Positions 50,071 through 60,099 of a stretch of 64,000 nucleotides of DNA are shown here, piece by piece. The stretch is from Aeromicrobium terrae. GTDB lineage: Bacteria; Actinomycetota; Actinomycetes; Propionibacteriales; Nocardioidaceae. The notes below the pieces were generated by a model that worked only from the letters and a program-made list of their open reading frames with translations, made no database searches and was not told the origin of the DNA. The DNA is taken from assembly GCF_008039565.1 (NCBI RefSeq), contig NZ_VDUX01000005.1, positions 177,108-241,107 on the forward strand, written 5' to 3'. Positions within the stretch are counted from its first letter, which is position 1, and each line of letters begins with the position of its first letter. The position numbers and the translations under genes are program-made.

Positions 50071-50181
50071 GTCGGTTCTCCTGTGCCGTCACACGGTCAC
50101 CCGCAGGGTGCCGCGGGCTCATCCAACGTAGTGCGGTGCGCCACACCCTGCACAGAGGGGGTCCGCGCACCGGTACCCGTT

Positions 50182-50211
50182 TTGACCCGGCGTGGAAGGG
50201 CCGGTTATTCT
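50182..50211 (+). promoter_or_regulatory. Predicted rplM promoter
   Basis: -35 TTGACC (50182-50187), 18 bp, -10 TATTCT (50206-50211), giving a leader of about 85 bases before rplM. Confidence 0.7.
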
Positions 50212-50302
50212 TGGATGTCGTCGTGCCCAGCGTCAACGCGTGAGGCCGACGCTCCTCATCGGAGCACTCGACAACCCACTTTCGACACGAGAAGGTCACG
50301 CC

Positions 50303-50746
50303 GTGCGCACGTACAGCCCGAAGCCTGCTGACATCACCCGTCAGTGGCACGTCATCGACGCCGAAGACGTCGTCCTCGGCCGTCTGGCCGTCCAGGCTGC
50401 GACGCTGCTGCGCGGCAAGCACAAGCCGACCTACGCCCCTCACGTCGACGGTGGCGACTTCGTCATCATCGTGAACGCCGAGAAGGTGGCGCTGTCGGGC
50501 CAGAAGCGCACCGACAAGCTTGCCCACCGCCACAGCGGCTACCCGGGTGGACTGAAGTCGATCGCCTACGGCGACCTCCTCGAGAAGGACGCCCGCAAGG
50601 CCGTCGAGAAGTCCGTCCGCGGCATGCTGCCGAAGAACCGCCTCGGCCGTCAGATGATCAAGAAGCTGAAGGTCTACGCCGGTTCCGAGCACCCGCACGC
50701 CGCCCAGAAGCCCCAGCCGTTCGAGATCACGCAGATCTCCCAGTGA
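50303..50746 (+). CDS. rplM: 50S ribosomal protein L13
   Basis: 147 residues from GTG 50303 ([20 protein letters not shown]). L13 is an early 50S assembly protein. The conserved [12 protein letters not shown] block is intact. It overlaps a possible GTG of rpsI, but the better rpsI start lies 24 bases beyond. Confidence 0.97.
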   Translation: MRTYSPKPADITRQWHVIDAEDVVLGRLAVQAATLLRGKHKPTYAPHVDGGDFVIIVNAEKVALSGQKRTDKLAHRHSGYPGGLKSIAYGDLLEKDARKAVEKSVRGMLPKNRLGRQMIKKLKVYAGSEHPHAAQKPQPFEITQISQ

Positions 50747-50769
50747 CGCAGACCGGAGAAGAGACCACC

Positions 50770-51267
50770 GTGGCCGAGAACGAGACCGCCGAGACCGAGT
50801 TCGAGACGAACGCCGAGGGCGTCGCCTACACGTCGGAGACCACGTCGTCCGCCGTCGTCACCGACCGCCCGGCCACCATCGCCGACGGTGCCGCCACCGG
50901 CCGCCGCAAGGAGGCCATCGCGCGCGTCCGCATCAAGCCGGGCACGGGTGAGTGGACCGTCAACGGCAAGCCGCTGGAGGAGTACCTCCCCAACAAGCTG
51001 CACCAGCAGATCGCCAAGGAAGCCCTCACCGAGACCGGTCTCGACGGTCGTTTCGACGTCATCGCCCGGGTCACGGGTGGCGGCATGACCGGCCAGGCCG
51101 GCGCCCTGCGCCTCGGCGTGGCCCGCGCGCTCAACGCGATCGACGAAGAGGTCAACCGACCGCTGCTGAAGAAGGCCGGGCTGCTCACGCGCGACGCGCG
51201 CATCAAGGAGCGCAAGAAGGCCGGTCTCAAGAAGGCCCGCAAGGCGCCGCAGTACAGCAAGCGCTGA
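50770..51267 (+). CDS. rpsI: 30S ribosomal protein S9
   Basis: 165 residues from GTG 50770, preceded by GGAGAAGAG; GTG 50743, overlapping the rplM stop, would add nine residues. An acidic N-terminal extension of about 35 residues precedes the S9 core ([20 protein letters not shown]). The C-terminal tail that reaches P-site tRNA, ending QYSKR, is conserved. Confidence 0.97.
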   Translation: MAENETAETEFETNAEGVAYTSETTSSAVVTDRPATIADGAATGRRKEAIARVRIKPGTGEWTVNGKPLEEYLPNKLHQQIAKEALTETGLDGRFDVIARVTGGGMTGQAGALRLGVARALNAIDEEVNRPLLKKAGLLTRDARIKERKKAGLKKARKAPQYSKR

Positions 51268-51296
51268 CGGTCACGGTCCGAGCAGGCTGATCCACC

Positions 51297-52643
51297 GTGG
51301 GTCGCATCTTCGGCACCGACGGGGTCCGTGGCCTCGCCAACCGCGATCTCACGGCCGAGCTCGCGCTCGACCTGTCGGTCGCCGCTGCCCACGTGCTCGG
51401 CGAGGCCGGCGCGTTCGCCGACCAGCGCCCCACAGCGGTCGTGGCGCGTGATCCGCGCGCGTCCGGCGAGTTCCTCGAGGCCGCCGTCGTGGCGGGCCTT
51501 GCGTCGGCCGGCGTCGACGTCCACCTGCTCGGCGTCATCCCCACGCCCGGTGCGGCGTACCTGACGGCCGAGCTGTCCGCCGACATGGGCGTGATGATCT
51601 CCGCCAGCCACAACCCGATGCCCGACAACGGCATCAAGTTCCTGGCGCGGGGCGGGCTCAAGCTCGACGACGACATCGAGGACGCGATCGAGAACCGGCT
51701 CGAGGAGCCGTGGGACCGGCCCACCGGCGCCGAGGTCGGTCGCGTCGGCGACAGCCACGCCGGCGTCGGCACGTACATCAAGCACATCGTCGAGACCTCT
51801 CCGGTGCCGCTCGACGGGCTCCGCGTCGTGCTCGACTGCGCCAACGGCGCCGCCTACCAGGTCGCACCCGACGCGTTCCGGCGCCTGGGCGCCACGGTCG
51901 TCACCATCCACGCCGAGCCCGACGGCCTCAACATCAACCTCAACTGCGGCTCCACGCACCTGGAGGACCTGCAGAAGGCGGTCGTGGAGTTCGGCGCCGA
52001 CGCCGGCTTCGCCTTCGACGGCGACGCCGACCGCTGCCTCGCGGTCGACGCGGCCGGCGAGGTCGTCGACGGCGATCACATCCTCGCGGTGCTGGCCGTC
52101 GCGGCGCGCGACGCCGGCCGCCTGCGCGACGACACGGTCGTCGCCACGGTGATGAGCAACCTCGGGTTCGTCCAGGCCATGGAGCAGTCCGGCATCACCG
52201 TCGTGCAGACCACCGTGGGCGACCGCTACGTGCTGGAGGCCATGCGCGCCGGCGACTTCTCCCTGGGCGGCGAGCAGTCCGGCCACGTCATCATGAGCGA
52301 CCACGCCACCACCGGCGACGGCGTGCTCACCGCGATCCACGTGGCCGCCCGCATGGTCTCGTCGGGCCGCTCGCTCGCCGAGCTGGCGTCGGTGATGACC
52401 CGCCTGCCCCAGGTGCTCGTGAACGTCCCCGACGTCGACAAGACCCGCGCCGACACCGACCCGGTCCTGCAGGGCGAGGTCGCCCTCGCCGAGGCCCGCC
52501 TCGGCTCGTCGGGCCGCGTGCTCCTGCGCCAGTCCGGCACCGAGCCCGTCGTCCGCGTGATGGTCGAGGCCCAGACGCACGAGCAGGCCTCGGAGGTCGC
52601 CGAGCACCTCGCCGGCGTCGTCCGCACCACGCTGGCCCTCTGA
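51297..52643 (+). CDS. glmM: Phosphoglucosamine mutase
   Basis: 448 residues from GTG 51297. The active phosphoserine is in [11 protein letters not shown], the magnesium loop is DGDADR, and the C-terminal phosphate-binding motif is [12 protein letters not shown]. It converts glucosamine-6-phosphate to glucosamine-1-phosphate for UDP-GlcNAc and peptidoglycan. It lies 29 bases after rpsI, as in many actinobacteria. GlmS, which makes its substrate, is 3.9 kb downstream. Confidence 0.97.
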   Translation: MGRIFGTDGVRGLANRDLTAELALDLSVAAAHVLGEAGAFADQRPTAVVARDPRASGEFLEAAVVAGLASAGVDVHLLGVIPTPGAAYLTAELSADMGVMISASHNPMPDNGIKFLARGGLKLDDDIEDAIENRLEEPWDRPTGAEVGRVGDSHAGVGTYIKHIVETSPVPLDGLRVVLDCANGAAYQVAPDAFRRLGATVVTIHAEPDGLNINLNCGSTHLEDLQKAVVEFGADAGFAFDGDADRCLAVDAAGEVVDGDHILAVLAVAARDAGRLRDDTVVATVMSNLGFVQAMEQSGITVVQTTVGDRYVLEAMRAGDFSLGGEQSGHVIMSDHATTGDGVLTAIHVAARMVSSGRSLAELASVMTRLPQVLVNVPDVDKTRADTDPVLQGEVALAEARLGSSGRVLLRQSGTEPVVRVMVEAQTHEQASEVAEHLAGVVRTTLAL

Positions 52644-52647
52644 TCTC

Positions 52648-52720
52648 CGAGATGTGGCGGGTTGTCCACTCATCTCGTCCACGTCGCCGCAGAATTCGGT
52701 GGATGAGCGGCCACATCTCG
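52648..52720. terminator. Imperfect long hairpin after glmM (probable terminator)
   Basis: CGAGATGTGGC (52648-52658) pairs exactly with 52710-52720. Inside, CTCATC (52669-52674) pairs with GATGAG (52702-52707) and CCAC with GTGG. It begins four bases after the glmM stop. The size and pattern also fit a dispersed intergenic repeat. Confidence 0.6.
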
Positions 52721-52726
52721 AGGACC

Positions 52727-52732
52727 TAGGAT
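52727..52732 (+). promoter_or_regulatory. Predicted -10 box for a leaderless GNAT mRNA
   Basis: TAGGAT lies six bases before ATG 52739. There is no clear -35 box; the upstream sequence is the glmM hairpin. Confidence 0.4.
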
Positions 52733-52738
52733 CTCCGG

Positions 52739-53707
52739 ATGACCTCGATCGAGCGGGTGGACCCGGCGGACGACGCGGTGTTCGCGGCGCTCCACGACGT
52801 CTACCTGCGGGCGCACGACCGGGACATCGACCAGCCGTACACCGCGCTGGAGAAGCGGGTCGGGCTGCGGTCCGACGACTACAAGACGATGGTGGCGCTG
52901 CTGGCGCGGGACGACGGCGGCACGCCCGTCGGCGGCGGGTGGGCGCAGATGCCGTTGCGCGACAACCTCGCGTTCGTGTTCTTCGACGTGTTCGTGGCGC
53001 CGGAGCACCGCCGCCGGGGCCACGGGTCAGTCCTGCTCGCCGCGCTGGAGGACCTCGCGCGGGAGGCCGGGCGGTCGACGATGTTCACCGAGGCGTCGTG
53101 GCTGATGGACGAGGACGAGCCCGTCGCGAAGGCGTTCGCCGACGCACGCGGGTACCGGCTCGACCTGCTCGACGCCCACCGCGTGCTCGACCTCCCGGCC
53201 GACCTCCCGCGGCTGCGGCTGTCCGAGGGCTACACGCTGCACGGCTGGCGCGGCCGCTGCCCGGACGAGTGGGCCCAGGGGTACGCCGACGTCCGTGGGC
53301 TGATGGTCCAGGAGGCACCGAGCGGCGACGCCCCGCTCGAGAACGAGTTCTGGGACGTCGGCCGGGTGCGCCGCGAGGAGGAGATGTGGGAGGCGCAGCA
53401 GCGCGTCCCACAGGTCTCCGTCGCCCAGGCGGCGGACGGGACGCTGGTGGGCCACACCCAGCTGGTGTTCTCGCTCGACTCCGAGAACGTCTATCAGTGG
53501 GACACCCTCGTGCTCCCGGAGCACCGCGGGCACGGCCTCGGCCTGGCGCTGAAGGTCTTCACGATGCAGGAGGCCGCCGACCTCCTCGAAGGCCGGCGGC
53601 GCATCCACACCTACAACGCGGCGAGCAACGTGCACATGATCGCCGTGAACGAGAAGCTCGGGTTCCGGCAGGCGTCCTGGTCGGCCGAGCTCGTCCGGGA
53701 TCTCTGA
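52739..53707 (+). CDS. Tandem-domain GNAT N-acetyltransferase
   Basis: 322 residues with two GNAT folds. The N-terminal one (about 1-150) has the acetyl-CoA loop in EHRRRGHGSVLL. The C-terminal one (about 165-322) has EHRGHGLGLALKV and the NAASNVHMIAVNEKLGF end motif. The duplicated layout is shared with mycothiol synthase and other actinobacterial acetyltransferases; the substrate is unknown. It abuts the end of the convergent ABC permease gene. Confidence 0.85.
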   Translation: MTSIERVDPADDAVFAALHDVYLRAHDRDIDQPYTALEKRVGLRSDDYKTMVALLARDDGGTPVGGGWAQMPLRDNLAFVFFDVFVAPEHRRRGHGSVLLAALEDLAREAGRSTMFTEASWLMDEDEPVAKAFADARGYRLDLLDAHRVLDLPADLPRLRLSEGYTLHGWRGRCPDEWAQGYADVRGLMVQEAPSGDAPLENEFWDVGRVRREEEMWEAQQRVPQVSVAQAADGTLVGHTQLVFSLDSENVYQWDTLVLPEHRGHGLGLALKVFTMQEAADLLEGRRRIHTYNAASNVHMIAVNEKLGFRQASWSAELVRDL

Positions 53708-54493
53708 TCACTTCACCTCGGAGCGGAGCATCAGGCGCCACGCGAGGAGGAACGGCAGGACCAGCCAGATGACCGTCGTGACGCCGATCTGAGCCCACAT
53801 CTCACCGGTCAGGGTGTTGTCGTAGAGGCGGGTGACGGCCCAGTTGTGGTCGAACCAGGCGCCGTTGTCGTTCCACCACTGCTGGGCGGACGCGAGGGCA
53901 CCGGAGGCACCCGGCAGGACCAGCGCGTAGACGAAGTACCCGACGATCGCGCCCGGCGAGCTGCGGAACAGCAGGCCGAGCATGAAGCCCATCGCCATGC
54001 CGATCTGGTTGGCCAGGACGATCTGCAGGAACTGACTCACGGTGATGTCCCAGGTGAGGTCGACGCCGGCGATCGACGAGCCGATGACGTTGCCGAGGGC
54101 GCCGATCGCCATGGCGACGACCATGCCGGCGACGCCGATCATCACGGTGACGGCCGCCTTGGCCCCGAGGACGCGCGTCCGGCTGGGCACGAGCGTGAAC
54201 GTGGTCAGTGCGCTGCGCTGGCTCCACTCGCTGCTCACGGCCAGGGCCGCGATCATCGGCAGGATGACGGTCATCGGGAACCCGACCGCGGCGGCGAACG
54301 AGTTGTACGTCAGCTCGTCGTCCGGCGCGAAGATGATCGTCGCGGCCGTGGCGAGCACGGCGGCGATGCCGATGCTGGCCATCAGCCAGAACCCGGACCG
54401 GGTGTCGAACATCTTCCGCGCCTCGACGCCGAGCAGGCTGCTCGTCGGGATGGGCGCGATGGTGGTGGGACGGGGGACGGTGAGCGTGCTCAT
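53708..54493 (-). CDS. ABC-2 type transporter permease
   Basis: 261 residues from ATG 54493 with six membrane helices. It is homologous in layout to the permeases of antibiotic or lantibiotic exporters (NatB/BcrB type). It overlaps the ATPase gene by four bases (ATGA), so the two subunits are made together. The exported compound is unknown. No adjacent regulator or sensor kinase is present. Confidence 0.87.
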   Translation of the reverse strand: MSTLTVPRPTTIAPIPTSSLLGVEARKMFDTRSGFWLMASIGIAAVLATAATIIFAPDDELTYNSFAAAVGFPMTVILPMIAALAVSSEWSQRSALTTFTLVPSRTRVLGAKAAVTVMIGVAGMVVAMAIGALGNVIGSSIAGVDLTWDITVSQFLQIVLANQIGMAMGFMLGLLFRSSPGAIVGYFVYALVLPGASGALASAQQWWNDNGAWFDHNWAVTRLYDNTLTGEMWAQIGVTTVIWLVLPFLLAWRLMLRSEVK

Positions 54494-55413
54494 GCGGCAC
54501 TTCCTTCCATGGCACTGTCGGTCAGGTGGTCGCGCTGACTGTCCGCGGTCAGCTGCAGGAACATCTCCTCGAGCCCGGAGCCGTCGGCGCCGCGGAGCTC
54601 GGTGACGGCGATGCCGGCGTCGAACGCGGCGCGTCCGACGGAGGCCGCGTCGGCGTCGACGATGACGCCGTCCGAGCTCGACGACGTGACGGCGAGCCCG
54701 GCCGCGGTGACCGCGAGGGCGAGCCCGTCGAGGTCGTCGGCGCGGACCAGGGTGCCGCTGGAGCTGAGGATCTCGTCCTTCGTGCCGCCGGCGACGATCC
54801 GGCCGTTGCCGATGACGACGATGTCGTCGGCGATGACCTCGATCTCGTGCAGCAGGTGCGAGGACAGCAGCACGGTGCCGCCGTCGTCGGCGAACCCGCG
54901 CAGCAGGTCGCGCATCCAACGGATGCCGGCCGGGTCGAGGCCGTTGGCGGGCTCGTCGAGGATGAGCACCTCCGGACGGCCGATCAGGGCCGTGGCGATG
55001 CCGAGACGCTGTCGCATGCCGAGGGAGTAGTTCTTCACCCGGCGCGACGACTCGGCCTCGGTGAGGCTGACGAGGTCGAGCATGTCCTCGACGGCCGTCG
55101 CCGGGAGCCGCATGGTCTTCTGGGCGATGGTCAGGATCTCCCGGCCGGTGCGCCCGGCGTGCTGGGCGGAGGCGTCGAGCAGGACGCCGACCTCGCGGCC
55201 GGGGTTCGGCAGGTCGGCGAAGCGCCGGCCGAGGATCGTGGCGCTGCCGGCGGTCGGCTCGGTGAGCCCGACCATGACGCGCATGGTGGTGGACTTCCCG
55301 GCGCCGTTCGGCCCCAGGAAGCCGGTGACGCGCCCGGGCTGGGCGGTGAACGTCACGTCGTCCAGGGCGGTGAACCCGCCGTACCTCTTGGTGAGGGAAT
55401 CGATGGTGATCAT
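54490..55413 (-). CDS. ABC transporter ATP-binding protein (ABC-2 exporter)
   Basis: 307 residues. Walker A GPNGAGKST, signature YSLGMRQRL, Walker B VLILDEP and a SSHLLHE switch are all intact. The C-terminal 85 residues form the extra domain common in BcrA/NatA-like exporter ATPases. It works with the overlapping permease, probably in self-protection or export. Confidence 0.93.
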   Translation of the reverse strand: MITIDSLTKRYGGFTALDDVTFTAQPGRVTGFLGPNGAGKSTTMRVMVGLTEPTAGSATILGRRFADLPNPGREVGVLLDASAQHAGRTGREILTIAQKTMRLPATAVEDMLDLVSLTEAESSRRVKNYSLGMRQRLGIATALIGRPEVLILDEPANGLDPAGIRWMRDLLRGFADDGGTVLLSSHLLHEIEVIADDIVVIGNGRIVAGGTKDEILSSSGTLVRADDLDGLALAVTAAGLAVTSSSSDGVIVDADAASVGRAAFDAGIAVTELRGADGSGLEEMFLQLTADSQRDHLTDSAMEGSAA

Positions 55414-55465
55414 GGCTCAGAGCCTCCCGTCATACGGCTCTCCACCGCTTCGGGCAGACCCCTGA

Positions 55466-55502
55466 ACCGACCCCCGGTCGGACCCTGATGACCCCTAGGT
55501 CA
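55466..55502. promoter_or_regulatory. Small palindromes between coaA and the ABC operon
   Basis: CCGACC/GGTCGG around CCC (55467-55481) could be a weak coaA terminator. TGACC-N4-GGTCA (55489-55502), overlapping the coaA stop, looks like an operator for a dimeric regulator of the exporter. Both are short and unproven. Confidence 0.3.
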
Positions 55503-56441
55503 CATCTTGCGGAAGCGGACCCACTTCACCGAGTGGTCGGGTCCCTTGCGCAGGACGAGGTCGGCTCGGCCGCGGGTGGTCTGGATGTTCTCGCGGAGGT
55601 TGGGCCAGTTGATCGTGTCCCACAGCTCGCCGGCGCGGGTCTCGGCCTCGTCGTCGGTGAGCGTGCTGTACCGGTGGAAGTACGACGCCGGGTCGGCGAA
55701 CGCGGTCTTGCGGAGCTTGAGGAACCGCTCCACGTACCAGCGGCGGATGTCCTTGCTCGACGCGTCGACGTAGATTCCGAAGTCGAAGTAGTCGCTGACG
55801 GCCGCGCCCGGGCTGCCGTCGCCGCGGGTGCCGGCCGGGGCGAGGACGTTCAGGCCCTCGACGATGACGATGTCGGGGTCGTCGAGGGTGACGACCTCGT
55901 CGGTGCGGTCGTAGGTGAGGTGCGAGTACACCGGGGCCTGTACCTTCTCGACGCCGGACTTCACGTCGATGATGAACCGCAGCAGCGCCTTGCGGTCGTA
56001 GGACTCGGGGAAGCCCTTCCGCTCGAGCAGGCCGCGCGCCTCGAGCTCCGCGTTCGGGAGCAGGAACCCGTCGGTGGTGACGAGCTGGACGCGGGGGTGG
56101 TCGGGCGACTGCGCCAGGAGCTCACGCAGGAGGCGGGCGGTGGTGGACTTGCCGACGGCGACCGACCCGGCGATGCCGATGACGAACGGGGTGCGCTCGG
56201 GCTGCGGCTGGCGCAGGAACGCCTCGGTGGCCCGCCAGAGCTCGGTGGCCGTGCGGATGCGCAGACTGATCAGCTCGGTGAGCGGGAGGTAGACCTCGCG
56301 GACCTCCACGGGATCCAGCTCGTCGCCGAGGCCACGCAGCTGCTCGATCTGCTCGACCGACAGCGGCTGCGGGACGTCGTCGGCGAGGTCGGCCCACGCC
56401 GAGCGCTCGAGCTCGACGTAGGGGCCCTGGTCACGGCTCAC
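55500..56441 (-). CDS. coaA: Pantothenate kinase, type I
   Basis: 313 residues from GTG 56441. P-loop GSVAVGKS at 92-99, then TTDGFLLPN and the C-terminal [15 protein letters not shown] typical of bacterial CoaA. It catalyses the first and regulated step of CoA synthesis. It is divergent from glmS with 55 bases between starts. Confidence 0.96.
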   Translation of the reverse strand: MSRDQGPYVELERSAWADLADDVPQPLSVEQIEQLRGLGDELDPVEVREVYLPLTELISLRIRTATELWRATEAFLRQPQPERTPFVIGIAGSVAVGKSTTARLLRELLAQSPDHPRVQLVTTDGFLLPNAELEARGLLERKGFPESYDRKALLRFIIDVKSGVEKVQAPVYSHLTYDRTDEVVTLDDPDIVIVEGLNVLAPAGTRGDGSPGAAVSDYFDFGIYVDASSKDIRRWYVERFLKLRKTAFADPASYFHRYSTLTDDEAETRAGELWDTINWPNLRENIQTTRGRADLVLRKGPDHSVKWVRFRKM

Positions 56442-56483
56442 CAGTCCATCTTGCCGGTAGGGATCGGGTGGTGCTCCACTCGG

Positions 56484-56489
56484 TAGGCT
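56484..56489 (+). promoter_or_regulatory. Predicted -10 box for a leaderless glmS mRNA
   Basis: TAGGCT lies seven bases before ATG 56497, and no ribosome site is present between them. There is no clear -35 at the right distance. Confidence 0.45.
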
Positions 56490-56496
56490 TCATCCC

Positions 56497-58341
56497 ATGT
56501 GCGGAATCGTCGGGTACGTGGGTCATCGTCCGGCGGTCGACGTCCTGATAGGGGGTCTGCGCCGCCTGGAGTACCGCGGCTACGACTCCACCGGAGTGGC
56601 CGTGGCGGCTGACGGCCACATGGCGGTCGCGAAGAAGGCCGGCAAGCTCTCGAATCTCGAGGCGGTCCTCGACGAGACGGCGCTCCCGGCCTCCACCACG
56701 GGCATCGGCCACACCCGGTGGGCCACCCACGGCGCCCCCAACGACGTCAACGCGCACCCGCACACCGACGCCGACGGCCGGATCGCGGTCATCCACAACG
56801 GCATCATCGAGAACTTCGCCGAGCTCCGCTCCGAGCTCGAGCGGGACGGCTACGAGATGGTGTCCGAGACCGACACCGAGGTCGTCGCACACCTGCTGCA
56901 CCGCGAGCTCCAGACCGTTCCCGACCTGTCCGAGGCCGTGTGCGCGGTGTGCCGGCGACTCCAGGGCGCCTTCACCCTCGTCTTCGCGGACGCGACGCAG
57001 CCCGGCACGGTCGTGGGCGCTCGCCGCAACTCGCCCCTGGTGGTCGGCCGCGGCGACGGCGAGAACTTCCTCGGCTCCGACGTCGCGGCGTTCATCGAGT
57101 TCACCCGGGAGGCGATCGAGCTCGGCCAGGACCAGGTCGTCACCATCACCACTGACGACATCGTGGTCACCGACTTCGACGGCCGGCCGGTCGAGACCAC
57201 CGACTACCACGTCGACTGGGACGTGTCGGCCGCCGAGAAGGGCGGCTACGACTGGTTCATGCTCAAGGAGATCGCCGAGCAGCCTCAGGCCGTCGCCGAC
57301 ACCCTGCTCGGCCGGCACACCGTCGACGGCCAGCTCCAGCTCGACGAGATGCGCCTGAGCGACGACGAGCTGCGCGACGTCGACAAGATCATCATCGTCG
57401 CGTGCGGCACCGCGTCGTACGCCGGACTCGTCGCGAAGTACGCGATCGAGCACTGGACCCGCATCCCGTGCGAGGTCGAGCTCGCGTCGGAGTTCCGCTA
57501 CCGCGACCCGATCCTCGACCGCTCCACGCTCGTGGTGTCGATCAGCCAGTCCGGCGAGACCATGGACACCCTGATGGCCATCCGGTACGCGCGCCAGCAG
57601 CGGGCCAGGGTGCTGTCCATCTGCAACACCAACGGCTCCACCATCCCGCGCGAGTCCGACGCCGTCCTCTACACACACGCCGGCCCGGAGATCGCGGTCG
57701 CGTCCACCAAGGGCTTCCTGTCGCAGATCGTCGCCTGCTACCTGCTGGGGCTGTACCTCGCGCAGGTGAAGGGCACCAAGTACGGCGACGAGATCGCCGA
57801 CATCGTCCACGAGCTGGAGAAGATCCCGGCCGGCATCCAGCGGATGCTCGACGACGCCGACCAGGTGCGCAAGCTCGCCCAGGACCTCGTCGGGTCCAAG
57901 TCGGTGCTGTTCCTCGGCCGCCACGTCGGCTTCCCTGTGGCACTCGAGGGCGCGCTCAAGCTGAAGGAGCTCGCGTACATCCACGCCGAGGGCTTCGCGG
58001 CCGGCGAGCTGAAGCACGGGCCCATCGCCGTCATCGAGGAGGGCGTGCCGGTGTTCGTCGTCGTGCCGCCCAAGGCGCGCGACCAGCTGCAGGAGAAGAT
58101 CGTCAGCAACATCCAGGAGATCCGGGCCCGCGGTGCCCGCACGATCGTGCTCGCGGAGGACGGCGACGAGGACGTCGTGCCGTACGCCGACCACCTGATC
58201 CGGATGCCCAAGGTCCCGACGCTGCTGCAGCCGCTCGTCGCCGCCGTGCCGCTCCAGGTGTTCGCCTGCGAGCTGGCCGACCAGCTGGGCCACGACGTCG
58301 ACCAGCCGCGGAACCTCGCCAAGTCGGTCACGGTCGAGTAG
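56497..58341 (+). CDS. glmS: Glutamine-fructose-6-phosphate aminotransferase (isomerising)
   Basis: 614 residues. Cys2 of MCGIVGYVG is the glutaminase nucleophile. The N-terminal amidotransferase (about 1-225; LEYRGYDSTG) is followed by two SIS sugar-binding domains (CGTASYAG, SISQSGETMDT, and the GFAAGELKHGPIA block), ending NLAKSVTVE. It supplies glucosamine-6-phosphate to GlmM. No ribozyme-type leader is possible, as only 55 bases separate it from coaA. Its TAG shares one base with acpS. Confidence 0.97.
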   Translation: MCGIVGYVGHRPAVDVLIGGLRRLEYRGYDSTGVAVAADGHMAVAKKAGKLSNLEAVLDETALPASTTGIGHTRWATHGAPNDVNAHPHTDADGRIAVIHNGIIENFAELRSELERDGYEMVSETDTEVVAHLLHRELQTVPDLSEAVCAVCRRLQGAFTLVFADATQPGTVVGARRNSPLVVGRGDGENFLGSDVAAFIEFTREAIELGQDQVVTITTDDIVVTDFDGRPVETTDYHVDWDVSAAEKGGYDWFMLKEIAEQPQAVADTLLGRHTVDGQLQLDEMRLSDDELRDVDKIIIVACGTASYAGLVAKYAIEHWTRIPCEVELASEFRYRDPILDRSTLVVSISQSGETMDTLMAIRYARQQRARVLSICNTNGSTIPRESDAVLYTHAGPEIAVASTKGFLSQIVACYLLGLYLAQVKGTKYGDEIADIVHELEKIPAGIQRMLDDADQVRKLAQDLVGSKSVLFLGRHVGFPVALEGALKLKELAYIHAEGFAAGELKHGPIAVIEEGVPVFVVVPPKARDQLQEKIVSNIQEIRARGARTIVLAEDGDEDVVPYADHLIRMPKVPTLLQPLVAAVPLQVFACELADQLGHDVDQPRNLAKSVTVE

Positions 58342-58694
58342 TGGCGATCTGGGGAGTCGGCGTCGACGTCGTCGACCTCGCGAGGTTCGAGGCCAGCCTC
58401 GAGCGCACACCCGACCTGCGCTCGCGGCTGTTCACCGACGCCGAGGCCGAGCTGTCGGTCGAGTCGATGGCCGGCCGGTTCGCGGCCAAGGAGGCCTTCG
58501 TGAAGGCGCTCCGGGCGCCCGCCGGGATGGCCTGGCGCGACATCGAGGTCGTCACCGATGCCGCCGGCGCGCCGTCGTTCCTGCTGCACGGCGCGGCCGA
58601 GGCGCGGACCAAGGAGCTCGAGATCGCCGCCGTGCACCTGTCCATCTCCCACGACACCAGCGTCGCCACGGCGTTCGTGGTGGCGGAGACCTGA
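58341..58694 (+). CDS. acpS: Holo-[acyl-carrier-protein] synthase
   Basis: 117 residues from GTG 58341, overlapping the glmS stop. The magnesium-binding Asp of GVGVDVVDLARF and the Glu of GRFAAKEAFVKAL are present, with HLSISHD near the end. It transfers phosphopantetheine from CoA to ACP. Confidence 0.95.
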   Translation: MAIWGVGVDVVDLARFEASLERTPDLRSRLFTDAEAELSVESMAGRFAAKEAFVKALRAPAGMAWRDIEVVTDAAGAPSFLLHGAAEARTKELEIAAVHLSISHDTSVATAFVVAET

Positions 58695-58695
58695 C

Positions 58696-60099
58696 ATGTT
58701 GACCGCGCACTCCGTCGCCGACATCCGCGCGGCCGAGGAGACCCTGGCCGCCACGCTGCCGGACGGGGTGCTGATGCAGCGCGCGGCGCGCGGCCTCGCG
58801 GAGGCGCTCGCCGACGTCCCGACCGGTGACCTCGTGATCGCGCTGATCGGCCCGGGCAACAACGGGGGAGATGCGCTGTTCGCCGCGACGCACCTTCTCG
58901 ATCGCGGGGTGCGCGTCGACCTGTGCCTGTTCGACGAGCAGAAGGTGCACGCGGAAGGACTCGCGGCGGCCACGGCCGCCGGCGCCCAGGTCGTCGCGGC
59001 GCCCACGCAGCAGCGGTGGTGCCTCGACGCCGTGCTCGGCATCGGCGCGCGGCCCGGACTCGAGGGCAAGGCGGCCGACTGGGCGGCCTGGATCGCCGAG
59101 CAGCGGCCGTTCACGGTCGCGGTGGACGTGCCGTCCGGGGTCGACGTCGACGGCGCCACCACCCCAGGGACGCACGTCCGGGCGGACGCCACGGTCACCT
59201 TCGGCACCCACAAGGCCGCGCTGCTGGCCGACCCGTCCGCGCCGGCGGCCGGCGACGTCCACCTCGTCGACATCGGGCTCGGGCCGCACCTCGGCGAGCC
59301 GCTGCTCGAGGCGATCGAGCCGTCCGACGGTCACCTGCTCGCCCCGGCGCTGGAGTGGCTCGACGACCCGCGGGCGCACAAGTACAAGCGCGGCGTCGTG
59401 GGCGTCATGGCCGGATCCGAGCAGTACGCCGGCGCGGCGCACCTCTGCGTCGCCGGCGCCCAGGCCGGCACCGCGGGCATGGTGCGCTTCGTCGGCTCCG
59501 ACGCCCTGAGCGCGCGCGTCGTCGACCGGGCCCCGGAGGTCGTGGCGGGCCGCGGCCGCGTGCAGGCCTGGGTCGTCGGGCCGGGCGGTGGCGACGACGC
59601 CGGCGAGCAGCTCGCGAGCGCGCTCGAGGACGACCTCCCGGTGGTCGTCGACGCCAGTGCGCTGGAGCACCTGCCCACCACGTTCCTCGTCCCCGCCCTC
59701 CTGACGCCGCACGCCGGCGAGCTCGCGGCGATGCTCGGCGTCGACCGTGACGACGTCGAGTCCGACCCGCTCGGCCACGCCACCCAGGCCGCCTTCCGCT
59801 GGGGCGCCACCGTCCTGCTCAAGGGCCGGCGCACGCTGGTGGTCACGCAGAGCCGCGTCACCCGCGTGAACCTCACCGGCTCGTCGTGGCTGGGTACCGC
59901 GGGCGCCGGCGACGTGCTCGCCGGCTTCGCCGGGTCGCTCATGGCGTCCGGCCTCCACCCGCACGACGCCGGGTCGCTGGCGGCGTTCCTGCACGGTGCC
60001 GCGGCGGACGTCGCGAACCCGGACGGTCCGCTCACCGCCACGGACGTCGCCGCCGCACTCCCCGTCGCCACCGCGGAGTTCCTGGGGGGACGGCTGTGA
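58696..60099 (+). CDS. nnrD: Bifunctional NAD(P)H-hydrate repair enzyme (epimerase/dehydratase)
   Basis: 467 residues from ATG 58696, one base after acpS. The N-terminal NnrE epimerase domain (about 1-210; GPGNNGGDAL, VDVPSGVDVDG) and the C-terminal NnrD dehydratase domain (about 220-467; PHAGELAAMLG, GTAGAGDVLAG) repair hydrated NADH and NADPH. It overlaps alr by four bases (GTGA). Confidence 0.95.
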   Translation: MLTAHSVADIRAAEETLAATLPDGVLMQRAARGLAEALADVPTGDLVIALIGPGNNGGDALFAATHLLDRGVRVDLCLFDEQKVHAEGLAAATAAGAQVVAAPTQQRWCLDAVLGIGARPGLEGKAADWAAWIAEQRPFTVAVDVPSGVDVDGATTPGTHVRADATVTFGTHKAALLADPSAPAAGDVHLVDIGLGPHLGEPLLEAIEPSDGHLLAPALEWLDDPRAHKYKRGVVGVMAGSEQYAGAAHLCVAGAQAGTAGMVRFVGSDALSARVVDRAPEVVAGRGRVQAWVVGPGGGDDAGEQLASALEDDLPVVVDASALEHLPTTFLVPALLTPHAGELAAMLGVDRDDVESDPLGHATQAAFRWGATVLLKGRRTLVVTQSRVTRVNLTGSSWLGTAGAGDVLAGFAGSLMASGLHPHDAGSLAAFLHGAAADVANPDGPLTATDVAAALPVATAEFLGGRL

